Below, piece by piece: positions 1 through 13,620 of a stretch of 64,000 nt of DNA. Every line of letters begins with the position of its first letter. Position 1 is the first letter of the stretch. A program made the position numbers and the translations under genes. The stretch is taken from contig CM033113.1 in NCBI GenBank assembly GCA_019321725.1, forward strand, positions 8,246,001 through 8,310,000, given 5' to 3'. The notes under the pieces were generated by a model. It was not told the DNA's origin and did no database searches. It was given only the letters and a program-made list of their open reading frames with translations. Origin of the DNA: Paulownia fortunei. Its lineage: Eukaryota; Streptophyta; Magnoliopsida; Lamiales; Paulowniaceae.

Positions 1-1180
1 TATCGCCACCACTGCCACCAACAACAAGAAGGGCAATAATAATATGATTAATAGTAATAATAGTTAATGAATCTTTATTTTTATTTATCTTTGACATTTT
101 TCTAACAAGTTTCATATTTTTTTTAATTATAATAGCGACAATAGAAATACTAACGGAATAATAGTAGTAATTAAATCCTTTTACTTGTTTCCAATATATT
201 ATCAAGAATTGCTTATAGTTATCTTTAATTTGTTGGGATTTTTGTTTAATTATTACATTTTCATAATCTGTCAGCATTTGAAAATAATTGTTGAACTATG
301 TTGGATTTATACATTCACAAACTTTATTTGGCAATTTTCACTTCAAAAACATGACTTCTTTAAGCACTTTTTCAATTATTGTAGTGTGTCGGCATCATAT
401 TTTTATGTTTATATCTATGCATTACTTATGAAAGTGTGAATAAATTAAAGTGATTTACACTTTAACTGTTTATCTCCCGACAAAATTAATCAGGGAAGAT
501 TAAGAATGCAATCAGCGGTACCAAATATACTTACTTTTATGTTATCGTGAGATTGTGAGATTCTAACAAGATGCATTTTCCAATAATTTTTTTAATATAA
601 AGTATTCTTTGTTTGACCAGATCTTCTTGCCCGATTCCTGCATTTGCATTTTTCTTTCCCCCTAATGGTTTGGACTCAGTAAAAAAATTCAGAAGTAAAA
701 CAAAAACGTTTAAAACATAAAGTTACATTGTTTAAAGTAAAAAAATATTTTTTTTTCTTACTAAAATCCAAGATCCAAATATGGTTCTTGATCATGTTAG
801 CAGCCCCAGTTTTGTACAGGAGTTGCTCTTATGTTTTCATCTCCACTATTTCTGTTAAATTCTGCAAAACGATCCTTTGCGCCATTTCCCTATATTTATA
901 AGGATCTATCCAAAAACCATGTGAATACTATGTCAGATTTTGATTCCAAATTAGATGCTTTAGCGATACTTAAAAACAGTAATAAATTTACCTTAATACT
1001 TGCTCGTAAGAGGTCGAATAAATTTAATACTAAAAGAATATTTAATTAAAAATCAAGGACTAAGAAAAACGAGAAGAAAACGAGAACCAAGAATCACAAA
1101 AGAGTTGACTTATTAAATTAAACAATAGTATTTATCATGTTAATGTTACATCTTTTCTATGGAATTGCAGCAACTTCTGG
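1..1180. other. AT-rich upstream region, no gene seen
   Basis: This stretch holds short A/T runs and trinucleotide-like AAT and CAC tracts at its left edge. Open frames here are short, lack convincing starts and resemble no family I know. A possible splice acceptor (ttgcag, ending at 1170) lies ten bases before the glycosyltransferase ATG. The 5' UTR of that gene may therefore contain an intron whose first exon lies in this region. No promoter element is clear enough to place. Confidence 0.5.
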
Positions 1181-2772
1181 ATGGAGAAGAGTAGGAGAAG
1201 GCTGTTTTTTGGTGCAGCTCCCATAACTTGCTTACTTATCGTCCCTTTGCTTTTTGCTGACTTTTTCGGGGGAAATATTGTTCTATTTGATCAATGTAAC
1301 TCTACCTTTGTGCATTGTCCTTTTTTCTTTCTTTTTTTTTTTTTCTTATTTTTTCTTATTTCCTAGATTTGCCTGTCATTAATTAACATAATGTAAGGTG
1401 TTCAACTTGTTTGGCAATGACAGGGATGCAACACTTCTCAAGTTCACAAGTTGGAGAGCATAAGCCATTGAAATCCCTTTTAGCAAGACTTGTCCGAGGT
1501 TAGTAATTATGTCTTATTTTTCCTTTTAATGGGCCAATAACAGAACAGCAAAATATTCTGCTACTATTTTCTTCCAGACCACATTGTTGTAGTTTACAAC
1601 CAAAGTGATTTGTCTGAGCAGGAGAAGATCGAAGAAAGCTACAAACCAGTGGATTTGCTTGTGATATTGCTGAAAACTCTATTGTTTGTATAGCAAATCT
1701 ACCAATAAGGATCGACACCCGGAACAATGTCACAGTTTACGATTCGTCAACTCATACTGTGCAAGAAGAAACTAGTGTTAAGCCATATGCTCTGCAGAAG
1801 GATAAGTACCTTCTCCAGTATATCACACCAGTCAATATATTGCATGGAAACAATAAGCCACCTGTTTGCCAATACAACCATGATATCCCTGCTGTAATCT
1901 TCTCATCTGGCATATCGGGGAACTTATTCCATGAATTCAATGACATTATCATTCCCCTTTTCATCACCACTAAGCATTTCCAATCCCGCGTGCTCCTCAT
2001 CCTGGAGGATTACAGCCCTTTGTTCATGAGTAAATATAGCAAGATTTTTTCTCGACTATCCAGTTATGAGGTCATGAACCCGGCTGCAAATGCAAGCGTG
2101 CATTGCTTTCCGGGTTTGATTCTTGGGCTTAAGTACCATGATAATCTGGCTCTGAATCCCAGTGACATTCCAGGCGGATACTCAATGCGTGATTTCCGGC
2201 TGTTTCTTGGAGAAACATACGACCTAAAGTTCACACATGTTTCCCAAATAAGAAAGCCAACACTGATGCTTATATCCCGCGAGAAAACAAGGAAGTTTCT
2301 AAATGAAGATGAGATGGTTGCCATGATGAGAGGATTGGGATTCAGAGTTGTCGTTGCCAGAACGACGGAGGCAGCAAATCTAAACAAATTTGCCAACACG
2401 GTCAACTCGTGCAGTGTGCTGGTGGGCGCTCATGGAGCTGGGCTTACAAATGAGTTGTTCTTGCCTGCTGGCGCAGTAATGGTGCAAGTAGAACCACTGG
2501 GCATGGAATGGGCCTCGGCCAACTATTATGGCAACCCGGCCCGTGCAATGGATGTGCATTACCTACGGTACAAGATCGAACCAGAGGAAAGCTCACTCAT
2601 GGAATTGTATGGACGCAATCATTCTATTATCACAGATCCAGGATCAGTCTACGCAAAGGGATATCGAGCAGTTCGGGCAGTGTACCTTGACCAGCAGCAT
2701 GTAAGAGTCAATATAACGAAGTTTAGGAAGTTATTACTTCAAGCACTTCAACTGGTTAAAAAGCGTCTGTAA
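1181..2772 (+). CDS. GT61 family Golgi glycosyltransferase
   Basis: Model: join(1181..1295, 1424..1498, 1622..2772), 446 aa. Each intron is GT..AG and all phases agree. The start is the first ATG and is followed by basic residues (KSRRR) and a hydrophobic segment at about residues 9-30, the usual type II Golgi anchor. The lumenal part has a CD..ENS..C segment near residues 77-85 and an SSGISGNLFHEFND block. The diagnostic GT61 motif GAHGAGLTN lies at about 332-340, followed by VQVEPLGMEWASANYYG. Plant GT61 enzymes add arabinose or xylose to xylan or other glycans from nucleotide sugars in the Golgi; the substrate here cannot be told. Length is normal for the family. It is convergent with the RNase III gene, with 205 bases between the stop codons. 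A competing frame across 1580-1690 runs into a stop and lacks family sequence. Confidence 0.92.
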
Positions 2773-2803
2773 CTAGGTAAATTATTATCAAGAATCAAGA
2801 ATC

Positions 2804-2853
2804 GTACATGTAGTGAAGCCTGAATAAGTAGTACATGTAGTGAAGCCTGAATA
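2804..2853. repeat. Two-copy 23-bp direct repeat between convergent genes
   Basis: The 23-base unit beginning gtacatgtagtgaagcc occurs at 2804-2826 and again at 2831-2853, identical by eye, with period 27. It sits in the short gap between the stop codon of the GT61 gene and that of the RNase III gene. It is therefore probably in one or both 3' UTRs. Confidence 0.8.
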
Positions 2854-2977
2854 TGTGGCCGGGCACAATAACATATTTTCAGGAATTAGGTGATATAACT
2901 TAACATCTCTATTTTCAATCCATGAGAAGCATCCAGAAAATTATTTCAACACTAGGAGGATTATGTTCTGTAGAAAA

Positions 2978-5900
2978 TCATATGTACTTAGACTCGTTTA
3001 GACTATGCAGCATTATAGAAGCTGCTGAGTTCTCTGCCTCCTTTACTCGTGACTTCTCATTCCCCATCACAAGGAGTACACCTTCAACTTCGACGGAGCT
3101 TACATATCTCTTCTCATGAGCACGACCAACCTCTCTCTGGATTCTGCAACAGGCATCAAATATTTAATAAGATCTAATGGGTTACATAACAAGGGGGAAA
3201 ATAGTATCTCATTTGACAGGCATCAAAAAGATCTAATTGGTTATATAACAAAGGGGAATAAATAATTTCTCTCCCCTTTCAATATTTCTTTCAATATCAC
3301 AGTTTTGTCAAATTGGAAAGAGGAAATGATAAGTATGACAAAAACACCTCTACTTTAGAATATGCAATTTGACGTGTTTGTGCCGAAACTGCTAAAATGA
3401 CATGCATCGGTAAAAAAAAAACAAGTCTTTAAACTTTATTGTGGTTAGAGTTAACATGGAAGTTCCTCATTTCATCAAATCTTGCTGCACCTAAGAAAGA
3501 ATATATCCTCACAATCTAGTTTTACGATTGAAATTTAGTTGGATTACAAAATGAGTTTCTGCAAATGCAGGATTAGCACAAATAATAAAGTCGACGATTT
3601 TGGATAGTAAATGTGTGTGACAATTCAAGGGAAACAAAATAAGCCATCCCTGGCTTAGCTAGACTATCATAACAACTTTACATGTATTATACTTCCATAT
3701 TCTAATTTCAGAGCTAGCAAATGGTCAGGCATCTTCTGTATTACAACTATGTCTGACCAGTCATCTTTACCTCTTACTCCAAATCCATACATTGTGCAAC
3801 CCCATTAAGCGTATTAAAAGGCAAAAACTACAACAATATCTTTCCTCTGCCCCCAACCAAACAATCTCAGTAATTATAATTAGACATCATACATCAGAAA
3901 GTGGCATATACTTTCTCGGATATCCATATTTTATAATTGATCTAATTTAAAATTGAATAGTCAAGTTCTACATTTTTTACTTGCCACTGCAATTAACTCC
4001 ACAAAGATAATGCCACAGTTCCTAGACACAGGATAAAGCTCCTCCCTCCCATGGCAAAAAAGTTAGAAAAACCAACAAATAGTTTAGTAAAAGCTACGAA
4101 ACATGTTTATACGCAAGTAAATTGCCATATAAAGATCTCACTGGCAAGAAAATGCTTACTTGTAATTTGGTTTAGGCCATTTCTTCTTGCCACACAGCTC
4201 ATGCAGCTTTTGTTTTGCTCCTTCAATTTCATTGTCCCCATTGAGTTGGCTAAATATGTCAACATTCATTGCGTCACCGGATTCATAAGACAACTTCTGA
4301 AGAGCAGCCTTCGCAGCATGAAGCTTCGCATTCTCTTTTTGCTCAGAAGAAGCTGAGGCTACAAAATGCCCATCAACATAGACACTTGCAATATTCCTCT
4401 CTCCTTTTCTCCAATGTTTTATATCAACATGCTTTCCATCCTTTTGACATAGTTCAAAGAGCACCGTAACAGGTTGTGGTTGTTGCTCCAGGGCATCAAG
4501 CATAACTATAGGCTCTAGAAGGTCTCTAAAGATCTAAAGCAAAACAAAAGATAACTTATAAGCAACTTAAGCCGCAAAATTTGGGTATGCTGGGGTTATT
4601 ACCATAAACAAATTACACTGAAATTGAGAAAAGCCTGTAAAATCACAAAATTAGGAACTTCTTAATTCCATAAAAAGATTTACAACTGCCAAATGAGCCA
4701 TCATTTTTGCATAGAAATACTGATAAGCTATATTTCAGACACTTCTGCACTTTTCCTCGGCAAACATATAATGAAGTTTATGACACTTAATATTCTCCTG
4801 TCCGAATGAATTTTAGCCAATTATTAACACATAGATCATAAAAATTAATAAACATATTATCAAATTAGACAAGAAAAAGCAAATCGGAACTAACCACCCA
4901 CATAGCCTTCAAATCAAAGTTGCAATCAACATATACAGCAGCTGCCACCGACTCCACAATGTCTGCAAGAACTTTTGGGGCTTTAACCAAACCCCCGTAA
5001 ATCTCTGCTTCATCCTCTTGTTGTACTGCCATCACAAAGTCTCCTACCTGAAAGACAGATGTGACAAGGACACGATTTCGATAGAGTTCAAAATGAAAAA
5101 AGTTGGCTTAGCTTCCCAACAAGCACTTGATGATACACATTTAGTGGGCAATAAATGGAACAATTCTTGGGTGCACCAAGTATGCATGCACCTCTGAAAG
5201 ATGCATGCCTTCGTGTGCTAAGCTACTCGTGGCCATCAAAAGTGCATAGTACACTCGATGCACCAAGGAACTTTTAGCCATCATTGAGCCCGTGACAGGA
5301 ATCATCATGTAACATCCAGTAGTCAAGTGCTTATTAGATAACTCAACCAACTTTACCATTTTCAACTCTAGCAAAGCCATGCCCCAAAGGGGCCACAGAT
5401 TGAAATATGCATCAATTACAAGACTATGCACATTTATTAGTCTATATTAACACTCTACACATAAACTGTATAACTAAAAAACATGCTCTTCAAACTTGGC
5501 AAGCATTGTGCTTATCTGTACATCAGCAAACAGTCATACCTGTTCAAAGAAAGAAACGGCCAAATTCACACATTGAGTGACAAGAAGGTCAGCATTTAAG
5601 CCCAAAGGAAAAATCAGAAAACCCAAGGAAAAAAGGAAAAAAAAAAAGCGCAAAAGCAAGGTACAGCATATGAATCTTCAACGATTGTACCGTGCAGATT
5701 CTTTCACAAGAAAGAGCAGATACCTTTTTGTCAAGCGCGGTGACGTTATGGCGGACATACTTATAAAGCTTGTGGCGGACGGCGACGCGTGCGAGCTTCT
5801 CGGTGCTGATGTTGGCGGCGCGTACAAGTGAGAGCTTGCCGGGGTCGAGATCGGGGTAGCGGAGGAAAACGTAATTCGAGATGGCTAAGCCAAGAGCGGC

Positions 5901-6128
5901 GTCTCCAACGAACTCGAGGCGCTGGTACGAGGCGGAGTCGGTGTAGGAGGAGTGAGTTAAAGCCTCTTCCAGAAGCTTCTTGTTCTCGAAACGGTAGTTG
6001 AGAAGATGCTCCACCGCCCTTACCGACGCCTCCATGTCCGCTATTTCTTGATTCTCGTCATCCTCTTCCGGCGGAAGCGTGTACGTGTACGTGTACTTCA
6101 CCGTCGGAGCATTCGCCGGCAACTCCAT
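2978..6128 (-). CDS. RTL2: RTL2-like ribonuclease III with two dsRNA-binding domains
   Basis: Model: complement(join(2978..3143, 4160..4533, 4895..5047, 5724..6128)), 365 aa, all junctions in phase. An RNase III domain covers about residues 35-185, with the signature QRLEFVGDAALGLAIS. The four metal-binding acidic residues are present (E72, D76, D164, E167), so cleavage activity is expected. A first dsRBD spans about 207-262, ending ENAKLHAAKAALQKL. A second spans about 288-358, begins AKQKLHELCGKKKWPKPNY and is completed by the small last exon. This layout matches Arabidopsis RTL2, a dsRNA endonuclease acting in rRNA 3' ETS processing and small-RNA production. The last intron is about 1 kb. 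The donor of exon 2 could be 3 bases earlier, which would drop one valine. I used the ATG at 6128; an in-frame TTG upstream is not a credible start. Confidence 0.93.
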
Positions 6129-8842
6129 CGTGGTGGTATAATTCAAGATTAATTTTCTTTACTGTGAGTGCGTCGGGGATCGCGGCGGGGGGAGGGGAGG
6201 GGGTTAACAAGGAGTATAGTGCGTGGGACTGTTCCCAAACCGAATTTAAAGTTGGTAAGGAGCGAGGCTAGTGCGACTAGTAAATGGTTTAGCGTCTTTG
6301 AAATTGAATTCGCTTTTTGTTGGAATTGGAGAAGAAAATACAGAATTAACCGTTGAAGACAGGTGCGGATTCCCATAGAAAAAGCGAAAGATTTGATAAG
6401 GAGAAAAGATGAAAACGTTAGTGTAAAGTGTGGAGAGTAGTGCATTCTGTGTCGGAATAAGGAATCCTTTCACTTTTGTCGGTTTCGGTTTCCCACTTTG
6501 AGACGTTTTCCATAATTATGCTATTCATAAAATTTGTTTTTTATAATTATTGTATATAATATATTTAATTTAATTATTTTATTTATTTATATAATAATTT
6601 TTTTAAATAATTAATTAAATTTTATTTAAAATTTAAATATTTTATATTTATGTGTGTAATAATATAATTATAAAAAATATTAAATACACAAAATATGAAT
6701 AAATTATATATATATATATATACAATTGACACATTTTAATTAATAATTATATATATATATAAAATTATATTATTTAAATTTTAAAAAAAATAAAAATAAA
6801 AAACACAAAGGGTTACCCAAACAAAGGTAAACGATTTGAGTCACGAGATAATACCATCAATTTTATATTTTTATCTCCAATAAAAAAATTAAAAAATTAA
6901 AAAAATTTAGTCCATCTAAGTCATAAAAATTGAACTCACGATATTTTGATAATTATTTTATTAAAATATAATATTTTATAAAAAAATTCTATCTTTAATT
7001 GATAAAAGTAATTGCATTGTCCCATATTGAATTAACTTTGTAAATTTTTTATGACGATAAAAAAATCTCAATATATTTCAAACAAGGTATTCATTTCAAT
7101 TATTAAAAAAATAAATAAAAAAATTCATAGCATCAACCTAACCGCCAATTCAGATATCATAATCCTTTTATTTTGAAAAAAATTAATAAATTGATACTCA
7201 TTAATAAATTGAAATCAAATTCGAATATCTGATTGTCACGTCATAAATCACTATTAGAATTTTTGAAAACGATTTAATGTCGTAGATCATATTCCCTCAA
7301 AAGATATTTTTCAACCAATACCAATTGATGGATGTAGGCGTGTAGCACGGTTAACAGGGAATTATCTGTCAGTCAATATATTTATTCATTATCCAAAATT
7401 GCTTTAAATTAAATTTTAAGATAGTAGTAGGTTTATCCTTCCATTTATTTTATCATGAGCTACAGATTCTTTGACAGAAGCATGCCTGCACTTAATGAGG
7501 AAATTATATTTCAGTCAATGTTGTCTAGTAGTTGAGATGAGTAACCAAATGAACATACAGCAATGTCCGAGTGCACGCACATATATTTTCTCCCGATGTT
7601 CACTGAGATTTCTCGGAGGGTTTTCCACCTGTCCGGACTCTTATTAACTTATGTCCCCGTTGATCAACAACTTTAAGATAAAAGTTTGGTTTGTACAGTG
7701 AAAAGGTCTTAACTGACTTCATAGGGACTGCCATCCAACCGATTCAATCAATCCGTTCGATCCAACTGGGTAAAAAATGAAAAATGAAAAATGCAAAACG
7801 GATCCAACTGGGTAAAAAATAAAAAATTCAATCAAAAATCAATAGGCCAATCCAAAACCGACTAAATCAGACAAAAAATCAATCAAAACAATAAGAACTA
7901 TTTAACCTTTTTTATATTGTAAAAATCTTAAATTTAATATTAAGTTACATATATTGATTATTTAAATTTTATGCTTTAATATATATTTTCTAATTAATTA
8001 TTTATCATTTATCTTTATTTTGTACATATTAGTTCAAAAATAATCAATCGACCGAACTGCTCGATTAATAAAAATGCTGCTATAATTCGTAAATAGGAAT
8101 CACTTTTAAAATATTGATATTTTAAGAACATCTTCAATGGGACACCAAAACATCAAATTTGGTGTAATTTTATATCAAATGAAACACTAAATTTGATATA
8201 ATATTTATATTCTCAATTTACACCCTAAATTATTTTATTATAAATTTTAATTTCATTTGTAACTTATATTATATATTTAATTAATTTATAATTTAATTTT
8301 ATTTATAAAATTTTAGTTTTGCTATTATTTTACAGTAACAATTGTAATAATTAACAATAAGTTCGCATAGACTTTTCCCGCCGAGTATGCCAATTTTTAT
8401 GTGGTCTAGGACATGCTACACACTACAAGATAATATCCATCAATAGTTGGCAAAGGTGCCGAGGATACAAATTGGTAGTCAAGAACATGGTACACACCAC
8501 AAGATAATATCCATCAATAGTTGGAAAATAAAGCAAGGCAACACATTAGCAACATGTTCGTGGCTCATGATGGCAACAATAAAGATGATTTAAAAGTAAT
8601 AACTCAACAAACGACCAAAATATGTGCACAGCCCTATGCTTACTCGGAAGGCCTTGCAATTCGAGCAAAGGGCCAAAATTCCTTGTATTTTGCTTCAAGC
8701 TAATTAAAGCAGTTCGAGAGTCCAGTTTTCAGGATTCATTCTAGCAAAAATCAGCCACACAAACCTTTAAAATAACTGTGGAACATATTAAGCAAAGCAG
8801 CTGCCTATATATCTGAACTGACTATATGACTAGGAATTTCAT
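6129..8842. other. AT-rich intergenic region between RTL2 and CNOT9-A
   Basis: The first 350 bases are the 5' UTR and promoter side of the RTL2-like gene and have higher GC. From about 6500 to 7150 the DNA is very AT-rich, with (TA)n runs near 6705 and 6750. Around 7735-8085 there are repeated phrases built on CCGATTC/CCGTTCGATCC and ending GACCGAACTGCTCGATT. They resemble worn hAT-like non-autonomous elements elsewhere in the window. The 3' UTR of CNOT9-A probably occupies the right end. No coding sequence was recognised. Confidence 0.5.
8411..8524. repeat. 40-bp direct repeat pair
   Basis: A 40-base unit (acatg.tacacac.acaag followed by ataatatccatcaatagttgg) is present at 8411-8450 and 8485-8524 with two or three mismatches and 34 bases between the copies. 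It lies a few hundred bases downstream of the CNOT9-A stop codon. Confidence 0.8.
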
Positions 8843-11800
8843 TTAATTGACCATCATATGATCAAATCCGCCTCCTGCTTGCATGGCTACACGAGGCCCT
8901 TGCACGTTATGAAGCAATTGCTGTAACCACCTTCTTGTAGTTGGATCTTCCTGAAAACACAACATTAAGAACGTTCACCATATCAATCAACAAAAAGATA
9001 TAATTCTAGTGACATCAGAAATGATATTAATTACACATACACGAAGGCAGCCACTAAATGTTGCATCTCTAAGCATGTCAGGCAGACAACTTCTAAGGGC
9101 ATCACAAGCTCTGCATAAAACCAAAAAAAAAATAAAATGATTTCGCCAATTAATTGCACAAATTTGAACAGAAAAAAAAAATTGAGTTAAGCAACCAATC
9201 TCCACACGCTGTTGACCAACCTCGGATTGTCAGACAGTCGGAGGTAGCACCTGATAATGTGCTTTAAAAGCCGAGAAGAAGGCTGTTCAGCAAGCGCAGC
9301 AACCATGTTTCCCAGCACCCTACCTACAGCAAAGAACCGTTCTGCTGTGGTGCATATGTACTCTAAACCCACATCATCAAGTAAAATCTTCTGCACAATG
9401 AATGTTGCTACCTGCCAACAGAACTCTCACATTCACAACCCTCTACAACAGACTTAAATATAAATTGAGAAAATCAAATTAGTCGGTGTTTAAACACGAG
9501 ACACCCATGTAAACAGAGACCAGTATAAGTACTGCAGCTAGAGGACATCATGTCATTCATATCCCATTACATTTGTGAAAAACTGTGCGCCAAGTGAGCC
9601 TATTAAAGGTCACAAATATCTTGAACCCATTAAATCATTTCACTAAAATAATAAATTCTCACAAGTTAAAGAGATAACTATCTTCTGCTCATGAAACAAA
9701 ATCTTGAACCCATTAAATCAGTTCATACACAGTCTAGTATACTGTATTAGCAACATTTGGTTCAGGTTAAAGAAAAAAGCTACACAATCAACACCGAACC
9801 TAAAGAAACATCATTATTTCAAAACAGTTCCACAGCTATCAAAACCAAGCAGCAAAAATATAAACTTTATTATATGAACCTATAATGTTTCCTTATTGGC
9901 AAAATGCTTAGAAGAAACTCAACTGTTTTGGACAATTCACTTCCCATCTCCATTGTGCGCAAGCACAAGGGAATGATCTCAGTAGAGAGAAGGAAACTGA
10001 TAACTTCAGTGTCATCAACCTGGGAACCAAAACACAAGACAAAAATTTTTTATTATTAAGGACGTAATGAAGAAAAGCAAACACAAAAATTAAAAAAATT
10101 ACAAATTAAAAAATGTGAACGAAGAGGACAAACACTAACAGGGGAAGGCATTAAAGCACTACTGCATAAACTAAACATTATTTACATTCCACAAGAGAGA
10201 TTTTGGAAATCGCATCTGGGACATATATCATAAGGACAATATCGACATGAAATTCATCATTTATTCAATTCAGTAAATATCATTCACGGAAAACAAAGAT
10301 GGGAAAGAGCTGAAACTAATAAACAAAGAAACCAGAATATTGAAGGTTTGAATTGTTTCAAGTGCAGATTAGGCAATTTAGAGCTGAATTGCTACTAAAA
10401 CCAACTCCTCATACATCCATATGGCTGTTAGGTTAGGTGAGGAGCAAAATAACTAACCAACAACCAATTCGTACAATGAATTCCTTGTGAAAGAGCATAA
10501 AGGCAAAGCTTGCTATTTGTGCACAATATTGGAAAATTAAATTGGTGAACAGGGAATACCTTCACCAAAGCACCAATGACTCCTAAACTCGTAAGCCTCA
10601 AGTACTCAAAGGGCCTTGATTTGCTGGTGGTATTAAGAAAAGGATACAGGTACAGAGGGATGTGAGCTGCAACAGTAAAACATCAGATGGAAAAGGCCCA
10701 TTTAAAGGTTCCCAGCAGCCATATATATGTAAATCCAAAAAATGTAACAGTTTCATTGACCTTACAAGTACAAAAACAAGAATTATGGAAAGATCAAACA
10801 CCAAAGACTGAAGTTAATAGATAAGATCTCGTCAACAATAATTCAACAATGGCAATCTGTTCCAGCAAAAAACAATGGCAGAATTATCACCATGCCAAAT
10901 AATCAGGTGAAAAAGAGCACAGCGCCACTGAATGCGATCAGCCCCATCCTAATCACTTGACCACAATATAGAACTAGAATCAATAACAAATCAAAGCACG
11001 CAGAATATACAGTAGGAACTCCCTGTTCCCACCCACCCCCACCCCCACCCCCCACCCAAAAAAAAAAAGGGAAAAAGAAGAGGCACCAATATTACCCAAT
11101 CGTGGAAAGAGCCCTAGGTTGATGTCTTAATCTCGTGCATAGATACAGAAACAAAAAACTTGTATGTCCATACAACGAAGAAAATTACCATTGAGGAACA
11201 ACATTCTAGTATCCGGATGTGAGGCCACACACTGCAACAAATAAAATCATCAACGTTAGTTCCAGACAGAAAGGAAAAGATATTTGCCTTCTCTAGTCAT
11301 CGGTTAATTCATTTACTTTTTTTTACATGGACAAAACTTTATTTTCTAGCAACCAACTTCTTGGGGGCTGATATTTTTGTCTATTGTGAAAGGGAGTTAA
11401 GGGAGAAGAGAGGGTTGCAGAGATAAACAAATCCACTAAAATATGTCCACGTGCAAAACAGAACATATAATAGAAGTATTAGCCATTACTGCAGCAACGT
11501 CAATGCAAACCATAAAAACATAGATTCCGTCTTAGTTATGCAATGACAAATGTGCATTTGGCTACCAAACCATGTAAAAGAAACAAAAGCTCATAGACAG
11601 ACAACTACAGAATAGTTTATTATATGGCAAAAAATATATATAACAAAATAACCAATCCCATAACCACCCTACACAGAAGACGATAAGAAAATTTGAGGTA
11701 AATTTGAAAACATAAAAACATAATACCTGAAGAAGAGCGAGTGCATTGCAAACTCTGTTTGATTGGGCAGGAGTTAGGTTCGGCGGTGATAAAACTGGGT

Positions 11801-13365
11801 AAATAGAGACTATTTCCTGCAGGAGGTCAAACGAACCCAAAAAAAAGTAACACCAATAAAAACAGATGTCCAAAATGCCCAATATGATGGCGTGAGGATG
11901 AAAAAGAAACCAAAGCTCAAGAAGAAATAAATCCAAAAACTAAAAGCAGCTAATATGACCAAAGAAAAACCCAATTGTTATGTAAAATTCAAAATAAAAT
12001 GAGAAGAAGAACAATTACTAAGTTTTCGAATTTCCTCCTCAGAATATGAAGCAAAAAGTTTGCACAAATTTTCCATCTCAGATGTCGAATTCAGTCATAA
12101 TAATTCCCCAATTCCAATAAAATGAAAACAGATCAAATATAAGTTAGTAATTAGACTACAAATGGATAGATCTCATTAGCCATAATGGGCTCTCCAAAAA
12201 CTTAGTAGATTTAGCAAGGACCTTCCCTTTTTCAGGTTCATGAGATTTCTTATTGCTTGGAACTCCCAATTATTGTGTTGTTTCCACAACTAGCTAAATA
12301 GATGAAACACAGAAAACATAAATTATATACTGAGATGACAAGGTAACAGAAATAAGGCAATCCGAGTTATTATCAAAAAACTACTTTAAGTAAATTACAA
12401 ACTATTATCTCAATTGATGAAACATAAAGTAAATTGCAAACTAAAAGTCACCGTGGTTTCAAGCATTTGCCCAATAATTAGTGGCCAACCCTGCAAAGCA
12501 GGAAGAGGGCAGACCAAAGTGGCTAATGTTTAAAACAAACCTGCAGAAGAGCAGCTATTGTACCAAAGGAGTTCCACAGCAAAGGAGCCAAATCTTGAAA
12601 TAGTTCTCTCTTCTACTAGAATGGATAGAAAACAGTGTATAAGACAGATGAAATAACAGTTGACCAAAATGATTAACCAGCAAGAATCAAACTGTCAACA
12701 GAAAGAATAAATGAAGTGAGACCTAAAGCCCGAAGCACACTTCTTCATTATTTATGAACTACATAGAGGGGACAGCCAATTCTGCTCGAAAGAATGGAAG
12801 TTACGCACTTTAAGCGAGCACATTGCCCACAATTTAGACATAAGATCTTCATTTTCTTTTTTCACTTTTTTCTTTTTGGTGTGGGGGGTGGGGTTTTTGT
12901 TTTGTGGCGCCGCCATGCTTCTGTTATCTCTCAATTTCCCTCTTTAAAATCACCACACTAATTTCCCCTTATCACGGCCAGCTTTTAGTTCCGCCGCCAA
13001 TGTGCGCTCAAGGGTTTTTACAAATTCATGGAAAGAACGGTGAAAAAACCGACACATAAATTGTAGGAGAACACCAAAAATTCCAATCAGCACAAGGAGA
13101 ATAAATAAGAATAACACTTCAAAGCATGAAAAACCCAACAAAAACAAGGATAAGTAATAGGGAACGACAAAGGAAGGAGAATAAAATAATTTAAAACCTT
13201 GGAGAGTTCGAGAAGGGCGTTTTCCCGGAAATCAGGATTGCAGAGATCGAGAACAAGCTGCTCTGCCGATTGCATTTTGCGATCCTTATTGGTTGCTGCA
13301 GAAGAGCTGCTGCCCGCTTCAAAGGGGGCGGCTTTCAGGTTCAGAGGAGGAGGTAAGTTTGCCAT
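8843..13365 (-). CDS. CNOT9: CNOT9/RCD1 homologue, copy A (CCR4-NOT subunit 9)
   Basis: Model: complement(join(8843..8950, 9041..9110, 9221..9411, 9924..10019, 10560..10666, 11189..11231, 11727..11816, 12541..12612, 13198..13365)), 314 aa, nine exons, all in phase. CNOT9 is an armadillo-repeat scaffold that binds the NOT1 middle region and recruits repressors, including GW-type proteins, to the CCR4-NOT deadenylase in the cytoplasm. Visible family segments, in order, are [95 protein letters not shown] and [20 protein letters not shown]. It ends in the plant-type tail [10 protein letters not shown]. Length and all core segments are normal, so this copy is expected to be functional. Site II-type motifs lie upstream. 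A diverged paralogue lies 14.3 kb upstream on the same strand. Confidence 0.95.
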
Positions 13366-13539
13366 AGTTTCTCTCAGCCCTTCTGCCTTCTTAATCCTTT
13401 TCGAGGGTTTCGTGGGAGAGGAGGTACTGTAAATTTTTTAGTAACACGTGCCGCAGAGGCCCGCTGCCTGTCGACTCCTGTACGCTTGCGTGTCGGTTGG
13501 CTTCGCTAGTGGTGTTTACCACGCGCTGCTGCTGCAGGT

Positions 13540-13620
13540 AGCACGGTAAGCCCAACCAGTGGAATATTTCTTATTGCGAAGCCTATTGGGCTTAAAAGGC
13601 CCAATTGGGCTCCTAATGTT
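13540..13620 (-). promoter_or_regulatory. Site II-type promoter motifs upstream of CNOT9-A
   Basis: Within about 250 bases upstream of the CNOT9-A start codon there are several TGGGCY/RGCCCA words (AAGCCCAA, TTGGGCTTAAAAGGCCCAATTGGGCT). Clusters of these are the known site II elements of plant housekeeping promoters, bound by TCP factors. That they act here is inferred from position and motif only. Confidence 0.5.

Noticed and set aside
185..439. 84-codon open frame rich in Phe/Tyr/Ile
   Set aside because: It has no ATG at its start. Its composition is what AT-rich DNA gives by chance, and no family resemblance was seen.
1578..1690. Alternative exon of the GT61 gene using an acceptor at 1577
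   Set aside because: Frames from this acceptor meet stops, or give sequence unlike GT61. The acceptor ending at 1621 keeps the family sequence and phase.
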